A stretch of DNA of 64,000 bases, from positions 176,179-240,178 of the forward strand of contig CALWQT010000002.1 in the NCBI GenBank assembly GCA_944383765.1. Reading direction: 5' to 3'. The notes beneath the pieces were generated by a model. The model was not told the origin of the DNA, did not search any database, and saw nothing but the letters and a program-made list of their open reading frames with translations. Both the position numbers and the translations under genes were made by a program. Source of the DNA: an uncultured Lachnospiraceae bacterium (GTDB taxonomy: Bacteria; Bacillota; Clostridia; Lachnospirales; Lachnospiraceae). This document shows positions 35,217-45,432 of this stretch, piece by piece. Each line of letters opens with the position of its first letter. Within the stretch, counting starts at the first letter, position 1.

Positions 35217-37580
35217 ATGATCAACGTAAAAAAACGAGATGGCGAAGTGGCAGAGTTCAGCTTGAATAAGATCACAGAAGCGATCAAAAAAGCATTTAAA
35301 GCAACGGGAAAAGAATATAACAATGAGATTTTAGAGTTGCTGTCTCTGCGGGTGACAGCTGACTTTCAGAATAAAATGGAAGGCGATATGATCGGAGTGG
35401 AGCAGATTCAGGACAGTGTGGAACATGTCCTGGAACAGACCGGTTATACGGAAGTGGCCAAGGCATATATCCTTTACCGGAAGCAGCGGGAAAAAATCCG
35501 CAATATGAAAAATACTATTCTGGATTATAAAGATGTGGTAAATGGATATGTAAAAGTGGAAGACTGGAGAGTCAAGGAAAATTCCACGGTTACTTATTCC
35601 GTAGGCGGACTGATCCTGAGCAATTCCGGAGCGGTGACTGCCAATTACTGGCTGTCTGAGATTTATGATAAGGAAATCGCAGACGCCCATCGGAATGCAG
35701 ATATCCATCTTCATGATCTGTCCATGCTGACCGGATACTGTGCAGGCTGGTCTTTAAAACAGCTGCTTCTGGAGGGACTGGGAGGAATTCCCGGAAAGAT
35801 TACTTCTTCTCCTGCAAAACATTTGTCCGTGCTTTGCAACCAGATGGTAAATTTCCTGGGAATCATGCAGAATGAGTGGGCTGGTGCCCAGGCGTTTTCA
35901 TCCTTTGATACCTACCTGGCTCCTTTCGTAAAAGTGGATCATCTGACCTATCCGGAAGTAAAAAAATGTATTGAATCTTTTGTATATGGAGTCAATACGC
36001 CCAGCCGATGGGGCACTCAGGCACCTTTCTCCAATATTACCCTGGACTGGACGGTGCCGGAAGATATGGCAGAGATGAATGCCATTGTGGGCGGCAAGGA
36101 GATGGATTTTAAATATAAAGATTGTAAAAAAGAGATGGACATGGTAAATAAGGCATTTATCGAGACTATGATCGAAGGGGATGCCAACGGAAGAGGATTC
36201 CAGTATCCGATTCCTACCTATTCCATTACCAGGGATTTTGACTGGTCAGATACGGAAAATAACCGGCTTCTGTTTGAAATGACAGCAAAATATGGAACCC
36301 CTTATTTTTCCAATTATATCAACAGTGACATGCAGCCCAGCGATGTGAGGAGTATGTGCTGCCGTTTGCGTCTGGATCTGAGGGAACTCAGGAAAAAGAC
36401 GGGAGGTTATTTTGGCTCCGGTGAGAGTACGGGTTCTATTGGTGTTGTTACCATCAACATGCCAAGGATTGCCTATCTTTCCAAAAACGAGAAGGAATTC
36501 TATGAGAGACTGGATCATATGATGGACATTTCCGCCCGTTCTCTGAAAGTGAAGAGGGAGGTCATCACCAAATTGCTGGACGGCGGTCTGTATCCGTATA
36601 CAAAACGTTATCTGGGCTCTTTTGAAAATCATTTTTCCACCATCGGTCTGGTGGGCATGAATGAGGCAGGACTGAATGCCAGATGGATCGGAAAAGACAT
36701 GACCCATCCGGAGACTCAGGAGTTTACCAAACAGGTGCTGAACCATATGAGGGAAAGACTGTCTGATTATCAGGTACAGTACGGAGATCTGTATAATCTG
36801 GAAGCAACTCCTGCAGAATCTACGGCATACCGTCTGGCAAAACATGATGTGGCCCGTTATCCGGATATCAAGACAGCTTCCGGGGATTGCGGTACCCCTT
36901 ATTATACCAACAGTTCCCATCTTCCGGTGGGATATACGGCAGATGTGTTTGATGCCCTGGATATCCAGGACGAGCTGCAGACGCTTTATACTTCAGGAAC
37001 CGTGTTCCATGCTTTCCTGGGTGAAAAGCTTCCTGACTGGAAATCTGCTGCAAAACTGGTACGGGCAATTGCAGATAATTATAAGCTGCCTTACTATACC
37101 ATATCTCCTACCTATTCCATCTGTAAGGAGCATGGCTATCTGACCGGCGAGCATTTTACCTGTCCGGTATGCGGAAAAGAAGCAGAAGTATACAGCAGGA
37201 TCACCGGCTATTACCGTCCGGTGAAAAACTGGAATGAAGGAAAACTTCAGGAATATAAGAGCCGGAAGACCTATGATGTGGTGCACAGCAGCTGGAGGGC
37301 GAAGGCATCGGCAGTGAAGGAAGAGAAGCAGAACCGGGAACCGGAAGAAATGCCGTCCGGCACCTATCTGTTTACGACAAAGACCTGTCCCAACTGTAAG
37401 ATGGCAAAAGAATTCCTGAAAGATATGGATTATCAGGTGATCGATGCGGAAGAGAATCCGGAACTGTCAAACCGTCTGGGAATCATGCAGGCGCCTACTC
37501 TTGTTCTGGTGAAGGACGGAAAGATCCAGAAATATGTGAATGCGTCCAATATCCGGAGATTTACGGAAGAACAGAGATAA
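35217..37580 (+). CDS. nrdD: Anaerobic ribonucleotide reductase, paralog 2, fused to a C-terminal redoxin
   Basis: This 787-residue protein has an ATP-cone (1-95) and the glycyl-radical barrel. The zinc site has CPVCG, and the radical motif SRITGYYRPV has Gly664. After a charged linker there is an extra domain of about 75 residues, YLFTTKTCPNCKMAKEFL, with a CPNC redox pair (Cys724/727) and a cis-Pro motif QAPTLVLV, that is, a NrdH/glutaredoxin-type reductant. Such enzymes are expected to take electrons from the thiol domain rather than formate. It has its own promoter under NrdR-like boxes and no adjacent nrdG. Confidence 0.92.
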   Translation: MINVKKRDGEVAEFSLNKITEAIKKAFKATGKEYNNEILELLSLRVTADFQNKMEGDMIGVEQIQDSVEHVLEQTGYTEVAKAYILYRKQREKIRNMKNTILDYKDVVNGYVKVEDWRVKENSTVTYSVGGLILSNSGAVTANYWLSEIYDKEIADAHRNADIHLHDLSMLTGYCAGWSLKQLLLEGLGGIPGKITSSPAKHLSVLCNQMVNFLGIMQNEWAGAQAFSSFDTYLAPFVKVDHLTYPEVKKCIESFVYGVNTPSRWGTQAPFSNITLDWTVPEDMAEMNAIVGGKEMDFKYKDCKKEMDMVNKAFIETMIEGDANGRGFQYPIPTYSITRDFDWSDTENNRLLFEMTAKYGTPYFSNYINSDMQPSDVRSMCCRLRLDLRELRKKTGGYFGSGESTGSIGVVTINMPRIAYLSKNEKEFYERLDHMMDISARSLKVKREVITKLLDGGLYPYTKRYLGSFENHFSTIGLVGMNEAGLNARWIGKDMTHPETQEFTKQVLNHMRERLSDYQVQYGDLYNLEATPAESTAYRLAKHDVARYPDIKTASGDCGTPYYTNSSHLPVGYTADVFDALDIQDELQTLYTSGTVFHAFLGEKLPDWKSAAKLVRAIADNYKLPYYTISPTYSICKEHGYLTGEHFTCPVCGKEAEVYSRITGYYRPVKNWNEGKLQEYKSRKTYDVVHSSWRAKASAVKEEKQNREPEEMPSGTYLFTTKTCPNCKMAKEFLKDMDYQVIDAEENPELSNRLGIMQAPTLVLVKDGKIQKYVNASNIRRFTEEQR

Positions 37581-37592
37581 TGGAAGATTGAG

Positions 37593-37637
37593 AAAAGGCA
37601 CACAGGCTGTGAGGACATCATGGACTGTGTGCTTTTT
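37593..37637 (+). terminator. Terminator after the fused nrdD
   Basis: AAAAGGCACACAG (37593-37605) pairs with CTGTGTGCTTTTT (37625-37637) and ends in a T run. Confidence 0.85.
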
Positions 37638-37788
37638 GCATGGAAGAGCATACAAAGGGGATTGGGCTTGTGAGGATGAATGCCGGCAGGCTCTGTGGGT
37701 AAAATTAAGAAAGAGATTAGCGGTATCTTATGGACGGTCCTGCTGGTTTTATGCTATCATGAAAGGACGAATACACAGGAGGCGACTC

Positions 37789-38448
37789 ATGAATTTATTT
37801 GATATTATTGGTCCGGTGATGATCGGGCCCAGCAGTTCCCATACAGCTGGGGCAGCCAGAATCGGAAAAGTGGCGCTGAAAATACTGGGAGAACAGGCGG
37901 TAAAGGCAGAGATCGGCCTGGCAGGTTCTTTTGCGGAAACTTATAATGGACATGGCACGGATAAAGCGCTGATCGCGGGGATCATGGGAATGGAATCCGA
38001 TGATGAAAGGATCCGCTGCGCCCTGGAACTGGCGAAGGAGCAGGGGCTGGACTATTCGTTTCATAAAATTTCTCTTTCAGGGGCACACCCCAATACTGCC
38101 TGCATCAGCCTGACCGGAGAAACAGGAAAGACCTGCAGCATTCAGGCATCTTCCATTGGGGGAGGCAATATACGGGTGACACAGATCAATGGAATGGAAG
38201 TATCGTTTACCGGACAATACCATACTCTGGTGGTCCTTCATTATGACAGACCCGGGACGATTGCGGCAGTGACCAACTATATTGCCGGCTCTGATGTGAA
38301 TATCGGCAATTTCCGTCTGAGCCGCCCGAAAAAGGGGGGAGAGGCAGTGATGACCATAGAGGTGGACGGAGGAGTGACGGAAACCATGGTGGAGGGAATG
38401 AAGCTGCTGCCCAATGTGATCCAGGTGGTACTGATCGAGGCTATTTAG
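37789..38448 (+). CDS. sdaAB: L-serine dehydratase, iron-sulfur type, beta subunit
   Basis: This is a 219-residue protein with the N-terminal GPVMIGPSSSHTAGAARIG substrate motif and GTDKALIAGIMG. The C-terminal ACT domain begins near residue 147 (HTLVVLHYDRPGTIAAVTNYI). With SdaAA it deaminates L-serine to pyruvate and ammonia. The upstream reading frame is open for about 80 codons, but ATG 37789 has CAGGAGG at correct spacing and matches the family start. sdaAA follows 12 bases later. Confidence 0.94.
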   Translation: MNLFDIIGPVMIGPSSSHTAGAARIGKVALKILGEQAVKAEIGLAGSFAETYNGHGTDKALIAGIMGMESDDERIRCALELAKEQGLDYSFHKISLSGAHPNTACISLTGETGKTCSIQASSIGGGNIRVTQINGMEVSFTGQYHTLVVLHYDRPGTIAAVTNYIAGSDVNIGNFRLSRPKKGGEAVMTIEVDGGVTETMVEGMKLLPNVIQVVLIEAI

Positions 38449-38460
38449 GAGGAGAATGGA

Positions 38461-39336
38461 ATGCTGGAATATGATAAAATAGAAAGTCTGGTGGATGAGG
38501 CGGAAAGAAAGAAGCTTACCATCTCCCAGCTGGTGCTGGAAGACCAGGCGGAACAACTGGGAATGAAGCCGGAAGACGTGTTTGCCCGTATGGATCAGGA
38601 CCTGAAGGTTATGGAAAAGGCCGTGTGGGAAGGAAAAAATCCGGAACTTAAGTCAGCCAGCGGACTGACGGGAGGAGATGCAGCCAGAATAGAGGCTTAC
38701 GGAAATGGCCTTGCAGGATCTGTGTTTAACGGAGCCATCATGCGGGCTGTGGCAGTGGCAGAATATAACGCCGCCATGGGAAAAATCGTAGCGGCGCCTA
38801 CTGCCGGTTCCTGCGGAATCCTTCCTGGGGCGGTGATCACCATGATGGAAGAAAAAGGGTATTCCCGGGAAAAAGCCGTGATGGGACTGATCACAGCGGG
38901 AGCCATTGGAATGGTGATCGCCAATAAGGCTTCCATTGCCGGGGCAGAAGGAGGCTGTCAGGCAGAGTGTGGTTCCGCTTCCGCCATGGCGGCAGCGGCA
39001 TTGGTAGAAATGGCAGGAGGAACTCCTTCTATGTGCGCCCATGCCTGTGCCATAGCGTTAAAATGCCAGATGGGGCTGGTCTGCGATCCGGTAGCCGGAC
39101 TGGTGGAGATTCCCTGCATCAAGCGGAACGCCGGCGGGGTATCCATTGCGCTGATGGCGGCGGAAATGGCTCTGGCAGGGATTGAGAGTAAGATACCTGC
39201 AGACGAAGTGGTCCTGTCCATGAAAGAAGTGGGGGATTCCATGCCCTGCTCCCTGAGGGAAACGGCAAAAGGCGGAATTGCTGTGTCGCCTACGGGACTG
39301 AGGATGAAGGAACAGGTATTTGGGAAGAAAGAATGA
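38461..39336 (+). CDS. sdaAA: L-serine dehydratase, iron-sulfur type, alpha subunit
   Basis: This 291-residue protein has the Cys-bearing segments AGSCGILPGAV, GGCQAECGSASAMAAAALVEM (in pieces) and CDPVAGLVEIPC that hold the oxygen-sensitive 4Fe-4S cluster, one iron of which activates serine. The SHT-type motif is on the partner subunit. It is the second gene of the pair, preceded by GGAGGAG. The two downstream genes may join it in C3 acid metabolism. Confidence 0.94.
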   Translation: MLEYDKIESLVDEAERKKLTISQLVLEDQAEQLGMKPEDVFARMDQDLKVMEKAVWEGKNPELKSASGLTGGDAARIEAYGNGLAGSVFNGAIMRAVAVAEYNAAMGKIVAAPTAGSCGILPGAVITMMEEKGYSREKAVMGLITAGAIGMVIANKASIAGAEGGCQAECGSASAMAAAALVEMAGGTPSMCAHACAIALKCQMGLVCDPVAGLVEIPCIKRNAGGVSIALMAAEMALAGIESKIPADEVVLSMKEVGDSMPCSLRETAKGGIAVSPTGLRMKEQVFGKKE

Positions 39337-39352
39337 AAGGCGGGGATAATCG

Positions 39353-40249
39353 ATGAAAGATTCCATACACAAATATTTTCAGGTGGGGACGATCCAGTGG
39401 ATGAGTTATCCGGACAGAGATGCGGCGGAAGCAGTCCGCGCCATTGCCAGGGATGATTTTTTTGATGCCATAGAAATCTGTCAGATTCCTGATGACGGAA
39501 AACGGGAAGAGGTAAAAAAACTGTTGGACCAGTCTCATCTGACTGTATGCTACGGAGCCCAGCCAAGGCTTCTGGGACCGAAATTAAATCCCAATGACCC
39601 GGATGAACAGGGACGTCAGGCTGCGGAGAAAACCCTGATGGAAGCGGTGGACGAGGCAGAATATCTGGGAGCCGGAGGAATTGCCTTTCTTGCAGGAAAA
39701 TGGTCAGAAGAAACAAAAGAGGAATGTTACCGGCAGCTTCTGAAGACTACCAGAAATCTCTGCGACTATGCCGGGACCAAGGGTATGATGGTGGAACTGG
39801 AAGTATTTGATTATGATATGGACAAGGCGGCACTGATTGGCCCGGCTCCGCTGGCGGCCAGGTTTGCAGCGGATATGAGAACGACTCACAGTAATTTTGG
39901 ACTGCTGGTGGACCTGTCTCATTTTCCCACTACTTATGAAACATCCCGGTTTGTGATCCGGACGCTCCGACCCTATATTACCCATTTTCATTTTGGCAAT
40001 GCGGTGGTGGAGCCGGGAGCAGAGGCCTATGGGGATCAGCACCCCAGATTTGGATTTCCTCATGGGGCCAATGACGTGGAAGAACTGAGAGATTATTTTA
40101 CAGTACTGAAAGAAGAAGGATTTTTCTGTGCAGACCGGCCCTATGTCCTGTCCATGGAGGTAAAACCGTGGAAGGATGAGGACCCGGAAATCATTCTTGC
40201 CAATACCAAGCGGGTGGTAAACCGGGCCTGGGCGCTGACAGAGGACTGA
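39353..40249 (+). CDS. Sugar phosphate isomerase/epimerase-family TIM barrel
   Basis: This is a 298-residue xylose-isomerase-like TIM barrel. Metal-ligand-type residues are seen in MVELEVFDYD, VDLSHFPTTY, ITHFHFGNAVVEPG and SMEVKPW. Such enzymes isomerise or epimerise small sugars or keto acids; the substrate is not predictable. It starts 17 bases after sdaAA, and the hydroxyacid dehydrogenase follows, so a small catabolic operon of serine or glycerate-related compounds is plausible. Confidence 0.78.
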   Translation: MKDSIHKYFQVGTIQWMSYPDRDAAEAVRAIARDDFFDAIEICQIPDDGKREEVKKLLDQSHLTVCYGAQPRLLGPKLNPNDPDEQGRQAAEKTLMEAVDEAEYLGAGGIAFLAGKWSEETKEECYRQLLKTTRNLCDYAGTKGMMVELEVFDYDMDKAALIGPAPLAARFAADMRTTHSNFGLLVDLSHFPTTYETSRFVIRTLRPYITHFHFGNAVVEPGAEAYGDQHPRFGFPHGANDVEELRDYFTVLKEEGFFCADRPYVLSMEVKPWKDEDPEIILANTKRVVNRAWALTED

Positions 40250-40275
40250 CAGAAAGAGAACAGGGGGATAGGGAT

Positions 40276-41238
40276 ATGAAGATTGTGATTTTGGACGGTT
40301 ATACAGAGAACCCGGGAGATTTAAGCTGGGACGGCTGGAAAACATATGGAGAAGTGACAGTATATGACAGGACACCGAAGGAAAAGATTATAGAACGGAT
40401 TGGGGATGCAGAAATCATCTGTACCAATAAAACGCCGATTACCAGGGAAACCCTAGAACAATGTCCTGGTATCCGTTATATCGGGATATTGGCTACCGGC
40501 TATAATGTAGTAGATATTGAAGCTGCCAGAGAAAAGAATATCCCGGTGTGCAATGTGCCGGGATATGGTACGGCAGCGGTGGCTCAGTTTACCATGGGGC
40601 TTTTACTGGAACTCTGCCACCGGATCGGAGCTCATTCCGACAGTGTGAAGGCAGGAGACTGGGCTGCCTGCCCGGATTTCTGTTACTGGAATTTTCCTCA
40701 GATGGAACTGGCGGGAAAGACCATGGGAATCATTGGTTTTGGCAGTATTGGAAGGGAAGTGGGGCGGCTGGCCCAGGCTTTTGGCATGAAGGTGCTGGCC
40801 AATGCCAGGACAAGAAGGCCGGAACTGGAGACGGAAACCTGCCGTTATGCGGAACTGGACGAACTTTTTGCCTGTTCGGATGTGATCAGCCTTCATTGTC
40901 CCCTGTTTCCGGAAACAGAAGGCGTTATCTGTGAAAACAATATAGAGAAAATGAAAGACGGAGTCCTGATTTTAAATACGGCAAGAGGACCTTTGATTGT
41001 GGAAAAGGACCTGAGGAAGGCATTAGACAGTGGAAAAGTAGGAGGAGCAGCCGTGGATGTAGTCTCTGCAGAGCCAATCTCCAGGGATAATCCTCTTCTC
41101 ACTGCCCCTAATATGATCATCACTCCTCACATCGCCTGGGCGCCAAAGGAGAGCCGTCAGAGGCTGATGGATATTGCAGTAGGAAATCTGAAGGCGTTTC
41201 TGGACGGGAAACCGGTCCATGTGGTGAATGGAGTGTAA
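40276..41238 (+). CDS. D-2-hydroxyacid dehydrogenase (glycerate dehydrogenase-like)
   Basis: This 320-residue NAD-dependent dehydrogenase has the Rossmann motif GFGSIGREVG (near 155-164), ILNTARGPLIV with the substrate-binding Arg, a catalytic Glu region in DVVSAEPI, and the PHIAW His. The N-terminal half (GILATGYNVVDIEAAREKNIPVCNVPGYGT in pieces) is close to hydroxypyruvate/glycerate dehydrogenases. Given the serine dehydratase pair upstream, reduction of hydroxypyruvate or a related keto acid is the likeliest role. Confidence 0.85.
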   Translation: MKIVILDGYTENPGDLSWDGWKTYGEVTVYDRTPKEKIIERIGDAEIICTNKTPITRETLEQCPGIRYIGILATGYNVVDIEAAREKNIPVCNVPGYGTAAVAQFTMGLLLELCHRIGAHSDSVKAGDWAACPDFCYWNFPQMELAGKTMGIIGFGSIGREVGRLAQAFGMKVLANARTRRPELETETCRYAELDELFACSDVISLHCPLFPETEGVICENNIEKMKDGVLILNTARGPLIVEKDLRKALDSGKVGGAAVDVVSAEPISRDNPLLTAPNMIITPHIAWAPKESRQRLMDIAVGNLKAFLDGKPVHVVNGV

Positions 41239-41245
41239 TGGCAGT

Positions 41246-41285
41246 CGAACAAATGTTTGCAAAAGCCGTTTGCCTGTGATATACT
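41246..41285 (+). promoter_or_regulatory. LexA (DinR) box and promoter of uvrA
   Basis: CGAACAAATGTTTG (41246-41259) fits the Gram-positive LexA box CGAAC-N4-GTTYG. It overlaps the -35 TTGCAA (41257-41262), which is 17 bases from TATACT (41280-41285). Repression by LexA and SOS induction of uvrA follow. Confidence 0.85.
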
Positions 41286-41324
41286 GGGGACATTGGACAG
41301 AATCATAATGGAAAGGATATTACC

Positions 41325-44153
41325 ATGGCAAAGCAATATATTAAGATACGGGGAGCCAACGAGCATAACCTGAAAAATATTTCGGTAGATATACCTAGAA
41401 ATGAACTGGTAGTGCTGACAGGACTTTCCGGTTCAGGAAAGTCATCGCTTGCGTTTGATACGATTTATGCAGAAGGACAGAGGCGCTATATGGAGTCTCT
41501 GTCTTCCTATGCCCGTCAGTTTTTGGGGCAGATGGAAAAGCCGGACGTGGAAAATATTGAGGGGCTGTCGCCGGCCATTTCCATTGACCAGAAATCTACC
41601 AACCGGAATCCCCGCTCCACCGTAGGGACGGTAACAGAGATTTACGATTATATGAGGCTTCTGTATGCCAGGATCGGGATTCCTCATTGTCCCAAGTGCG
41701 GACGGGAGATCAAACGCCAGACGGTAGACCAGATGGTAGACCAGATCATGGCACTGCCGGAACGGACGAAAATACAGCTGCTGGCACCTGTGGTGAGAGG
41801 CAGGAAGGGTGAGCACGTCAAAGTGCTGGAACATGCCAGAAAGAGCGGTTATGTCCGGGTCCGTATTGACGGAAATATGTATGAGCTGACGGAAGAGATC
41901 AAGCTGGATAAAAATATCAAGCATAATATTGAAATTATCGTAGACCGTCTGGTGGTACGGGAAGGAATAGAAAAACGTCTGACAGATTCCATTGAGACCG
42001 TGCTGGGATTATCTAATGGTCTGATGATGGTGGACCAGATGGACGGGACCGTAAGTAATTTCAGCCAGAATTTTGCCTGCCCGGACTGCGGGATCAGTGT
42101 GGACGAGGTGGAACCGAGAAGCTTTTCCTTCAATAATCCGTTTGGAGCCTGTCCGGATTGTTTTGGGCTGGGATATAAGATGGAGTTTGATGAGGACCTG
42201 ATCATTCCGGATAAAAGCCTGAGCATACAGGAGGGGGCTATTGCGGCTATGGGCTGGCAGTCCTGTACGGATAAAGGAAGCTTTACCAGAGCGATCCTGG
42301 ATGCGCTGTGCAAGGAATATCATTTTGACCTGGATACTCCTTTCCAGGATTATCCGAAGGAAATCCATGATGTCCTGCTCCACGGAACGGGAGGAAAGGA
42401 AGTCAAAGTCCGTTATAAGGGACAGAGGGGAGAAGGGGTTTATGATGTGGCGTTTGAGGGCCTGATCCAGAACCTGAACCGGCGTTACCGGGAAACTTCT
42501 TCCGATACCATCAAGGCAGAGTATGAAAGCTTTATGCGGATCACTCCCTGCCAGTCCTGCGGCGGAAAGAGACTGAAAAAAGAATCCCTGGCAGTAACCG
42601 TAGGCGGAAAAAATATTTATGATGCCACCAATATGTCCATTACAAAATTCCGGGATTTTATGGACCATCTGGAACTGACAAAGATGCAGGAATCCATCGG
42701 AGCCCAGATTTTAAAAGAAATTCACGCCAGAGTATCCTTTCTGATCGATGTAGGTCTGGATTATCTGTCCCTTTCCCGGGCAACAGGAACCCTGTCAGGA
42801 GGAGAGGCCCAGAGAATCCGTCTGGCTACCCAGATCGGTTCCGGCCTGGTAGGAGTGGCTTATATTCTGGACGAGCCCAGTATCGGACTTCATCAGAGAG
42901 ATAATGATAAGCTGTTAAAGACCCTTCTTCACCTGAGAGACCTGGGAAACAGCGTACTGGTGGTGGAGCATGATGAAGATACCATGATGGCGGCGGACTG
43001 TATCGTGGACATCGGACCGGGAGCAGGAGAACATGGAGGCCGGGTGGTAGCTGTGGGAACTGCAAAACAGATCATGAAGTGCAAGGAGTCTGTTACCGGG
43101 GCTTATTTAAGCGGCAGGATCAAAATACCGGTTCCCAAAGAGAGGAGAACACCCACCGGCTGGCTTACGGTGCGGGGAGCCCAGGAGAATAACCTGAAAA
43201 ATATTGATGTGGACATTCCGCTGGGAGTGATGACCTGTGTGACCGGTGTATCCGGTTCCGGAAAATCATCACTGGTGAATGAGATTTTATATAAATCCCT
43301 GGCAAAACAGCTGAACAGGGCCAGGACCATTCCTGGAAAACACAAGACCATAGAGGGAGTGGAGCAGCTGGATAAGATCATTGCCATTGACCAGTCTCCC
43401 ATCGGCAGGACACCCAGGTCCAATCCTGCCACTTATACAGGCGTGTTTGATATGATCCGGGATCTGTTCGCTTCTACTACAGATGCCAAGGAAAGAGGCT
43501 ACCAGAAAGGGCGTTTCAGCTTCAATGTGAAGGGTGGACGGTGTGAAGCCTGCAGCGGAGACGGTATCATCAAGATCGAGATGCATTTCCTGCCGGATGT
43601 GTATGTGCCCTGCGAGGTGTGCGGCGGAAAGCGGTATAACCGGGAAACTCTGGAAGTGAAATACAAGGGAAAGAATATTTACGATGTGCTGAATATGACG
43701 GTGGAAGAGGCAATGAAATTTTTCGAAAATGTGCCTTCTATCTACCGGAAGATTTCTACCCTGAACGATGTGGGCCTTTCCTATATCCGTCTGGGACAGC
43801 CTTCCACAGAACTTTCCGGTGGTGAGGCCCAGAGAATCAAGCTGGCAACGGAACTGAGCAAGCGGGGAACGGGAAAGACTATTTATATTCTGGACGAACC
43901 GACCACAGGCCTTCATTTTGCAGATGTTCACAAGCTGGTGGACATTTTGAGGAAGCTGTCAGAAGGCGGAAATACGGTGGTGGTGATCGAGCATAACCTG
44001 GATGTGATCAAGACAGCAGATTATATCATTGATATTGGTCCGGAAGGCGGCGATAAGGGAGGAACGGTAATTGCCAAAGGAACTCCTGAAGAGGTGGCTG
44101 CCTGTCCGGGTTCCTATACCGGCCAGTATGTGAAAAAATATCTGGAAGGATAA
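41325..44153 (+). CDS. uvrA: Excinuclease ABC subunit A
   Basis: This is a 942-residue DNA-damage sensor of nucleotide excision repair. It has two ABC ATPase modules, with Walker [10 protein letters not shown] (about 31-39) and GVSGSGKSS (about 641-649), and signatures [12 protein letters not shown] and [12 protein letters not shown]. Zinc-finger Cys pairs are CPKCG, CPDCG, CPDC, CQSCGG, CEAC and CEVCGG. Length is standard. It carries a LexA box upstream. No uvrB or uvrC is adjacent. Confidence 0.97.
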   Translation: MAKQYIKIRGANEHNLKNISVDIPRNELVVLTGLSGSGKSSLAFDTIYAEGQRRYMESLSSYARQFLGQMEKPDVENIEGLSPAISIDQKSTNRNPRSTVGTVTEIYDYMRLLYARIGIPHCPKCGREIKRQTVDQMVDQIMALPERTKIQLLAPVVRGRKGEHVKVLEHARKSGYVRVRIDGNMYELTEEIKLDKNIKHNIEIIVDRLVVREGIEKRLTDSIETVLGLSNGLMMVDQMDGTVSNFSQNFACPDCGISVDEVEPRSFSFNNPFGACPDCFGLGYKMEFDEDLIIPDKSLSIQEGAIAAMGWQSCTDKGSFTRAILDALCKEYHFDLDTPFQDYPKEIHDVLLHGTGGKEVKVRYKGQRGEGVYDVAFEGLIQNLNRRYRETSSDTIKAEYESFMRITPCQSCGGKRLKKESLAVTVGGKNIYDATNMSITKFRDFMDHLELTKMQESIGAQILKEIHARVSFLIDVGLDYLSLSRATGTLSGGEAQRIRLATQIGSGLVGVAYILDEPSIGLHQRDNDKLLKTLLHLRDLGNSVLVVEHDEDTMMAADCIVDIGPGAGEHGGRVVAVGTAKQIMKCKESVTGAYLSGRIKIPVPKERRTPTGWLTVRGAQENNLKNIDVDIPLGVMTCVTGVSGSGKSSLVNEILYKSLAKQLNRARTIPGKHKTIEGVEQLDKIIAIDQSPIGRTPRSNPATYTGVFDMIRDLFASTTDAKERGYQKGRFSFNVKGGRCEACSGDGIIKIEMHFLPDVYVPCEVCGGKRYNRETLEVKYKGKNIYDVLNMTVEEAMKFFENVPSIYRKISTLNDVGLSYIRLGQPSTELSGGEAQRIKLATELSKRGTGKTIYILDEPTTGLHFADVHKLVDILRKLSEGGNTVVVIEHNLDVIKTADYIIDIGPEGGDKGGTVIAKGTPEEVAACPGSYTGQYVKKYLEG

Positions 44154-44199
44154 CCATACAGGCTGTACGGCATCAAGCCGGACAGAGAGGAGGAGAACG

Positions 44200-45342
44200 A
44201 TGATTATTATAAAAGGAGCGGAGGTGTACGCCCCGGAACATCTGGGAATCCAGGATGTGATGCTCTGCGGCGGACACATAGAGATGATAAAAGAGGAGAT
44301 ACCGGTCTGCTATGATAACTGCCAGGTAATCGACGGCAGCGGTATGGTCCTGACACCGGGTATCATTGACCAGCATGTCCATGTGACAGGCGGAGGCGGG
44401 GAAGGAAGTTTTCATACCCGTGTTCCGGAAGCCATGCTTTCGGACTTTATCAGAGGAGGAGTGACCACGGTAGTAGGACTGCTGGGGACAGACGGAATTA
44501 CCAGAAGCGTGGAAAATCTGGTGGCAAAGGTGAAATCTCTCCGGGAAGAGGGAATGACGGCTTACTGCCTTACCGGATCTTACGGATATCCCAGCGTAAC
44601 GCTCACCGGTGATGTGAAAAAGGATATTATGTTTATCGGCGAAGTCCTGGGACTGAAGCTGGCGATTTCCGACCACCGCGCTCCCAATATTTTCGTGGAG
44701 GAACTGATCCGTGTAGCCAGTGATGTAAGGGTGGCAGGCATGCTCAGCGGAAAGCCGGGAATTCTTACCCTGCATATGGGAGATGATCCCAGAGGACTGG
44801 AGCCGGTATTTGAAGCTTTGGAAAAAACTTCGATTCCGATCAAGACGTTCCGCCCTACCCACGTGGCCAGAAACTGGGAGCTGTATGACCAGGCTCTGAA
44901 ATTTGCCAATATGGGCGGATATATCGACCTAACCTGTGACTGTGCTCCGTATAAGGAAGTGGCAGAGGGGCTGCGCCGGGCAAAAGCGGCGGGAGTTCCC
45001 CTGAACCATATTACCCTCAGCTCTGACGGTCAGGGAAGCTGGTCAGAATATGATGAAGAAGGCAATCTGGAAAAAATCGGAGTATCCAGTGTGGCTGCTT
45101 CCTATGAGCAGGTTGTGGACTTGGTATTGAATGAAGGGCTGGACCTGACGGAAGTACTTGCCTATGTGACAGCCAATCCGGCGGATGTACTGGACCTGCA
45201 GGAAAAAGGCCATATCCGGGAAGGAGCGGACGGAGACCTGCTTCTGATGAAGAAAGAGGATCTGAAGCTGGATACTGTCATCGCCATGGGACGTCTTATG
45301 ATGAGAGGCGGAGAGATACTGGTAAAGGGGACTTATGAGTAA
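44200..45342 (+). CDS. iadA: Beta-aspartyl (isoaspartyl) dipeptidase
   Basis: This 380-residue amidohydrolase-fold protein has the metal-binding DQHVHVTGGGGEG, a GSYGYPSVTLTG substrate loop, ILTLHMGDDPRGLEPV, FRPTHVARN and LSSDGQGSW with the catalytic Asp. It releases amino acids from isoaspartyl dipeptides formed by protein damage. An AGGAGG site precedes ATG 44200. It follows uvrA by 46 bases without a clear terminator. Confidence 0.92.
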   Translation: MIIIKGAEVYAPEHLGIQDVMLCGGHIEMIKEEIPVCYDNCQVIDGSGMVLTPGIIDQHVHVTGGGGEGSFHTRVPEAMLSDFIRGGVTTVVGLLGTDGITRSVENLVAKVKSLREEGMTAYCLTGSYGYPSVTLTGDVKKDIMFIGEVLGLKLAISDHRAPNIFVEELIRVASDVRVAGMLSGKPGILTLHMGDDPRGLEPVFEALEKTSIPIKTFRPTHVARNWELYDQALKFANMGGYIDLTCDCAPYKEVAEGLRRAKAAGVPLNHITLSSDGQGSWSEYDEEGNLEKIGVSSVAASYEQVVDLVLNEGLDLTEVLAYVTANPADVLDLQEKGHIREGADGDLLLMKKEDLKLDTVIAMGRLMMRGGEILVKGTYE

Positions 45343-45361
45343 AAGTTTTTGTGGAAATAAC

Positions 45362-45390
45362 TTGTCATTTGCAGTTTCCTATTCTATAAT
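45362..45390 (+). promoter_or_regulatory. guaA promoter
   Basis: TTGTCA (45362-45367) and TATAAT (45385-45390) are 17 bases apart, 43 bases before guaA. The leader is too short to hold a purine riboswitch. Confidence 0.75.
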
Positions 45391-45432
45391 TAGTAGCACG
45401 ACAAAAGAGATTCATGTAAAAGGAGGATTCTG

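Noticed and set aside
45391..45432. Purine riboswitch before guaA
   Set aside because: The leader from the predicted start point is under 40 bases, too short for the aptamer.
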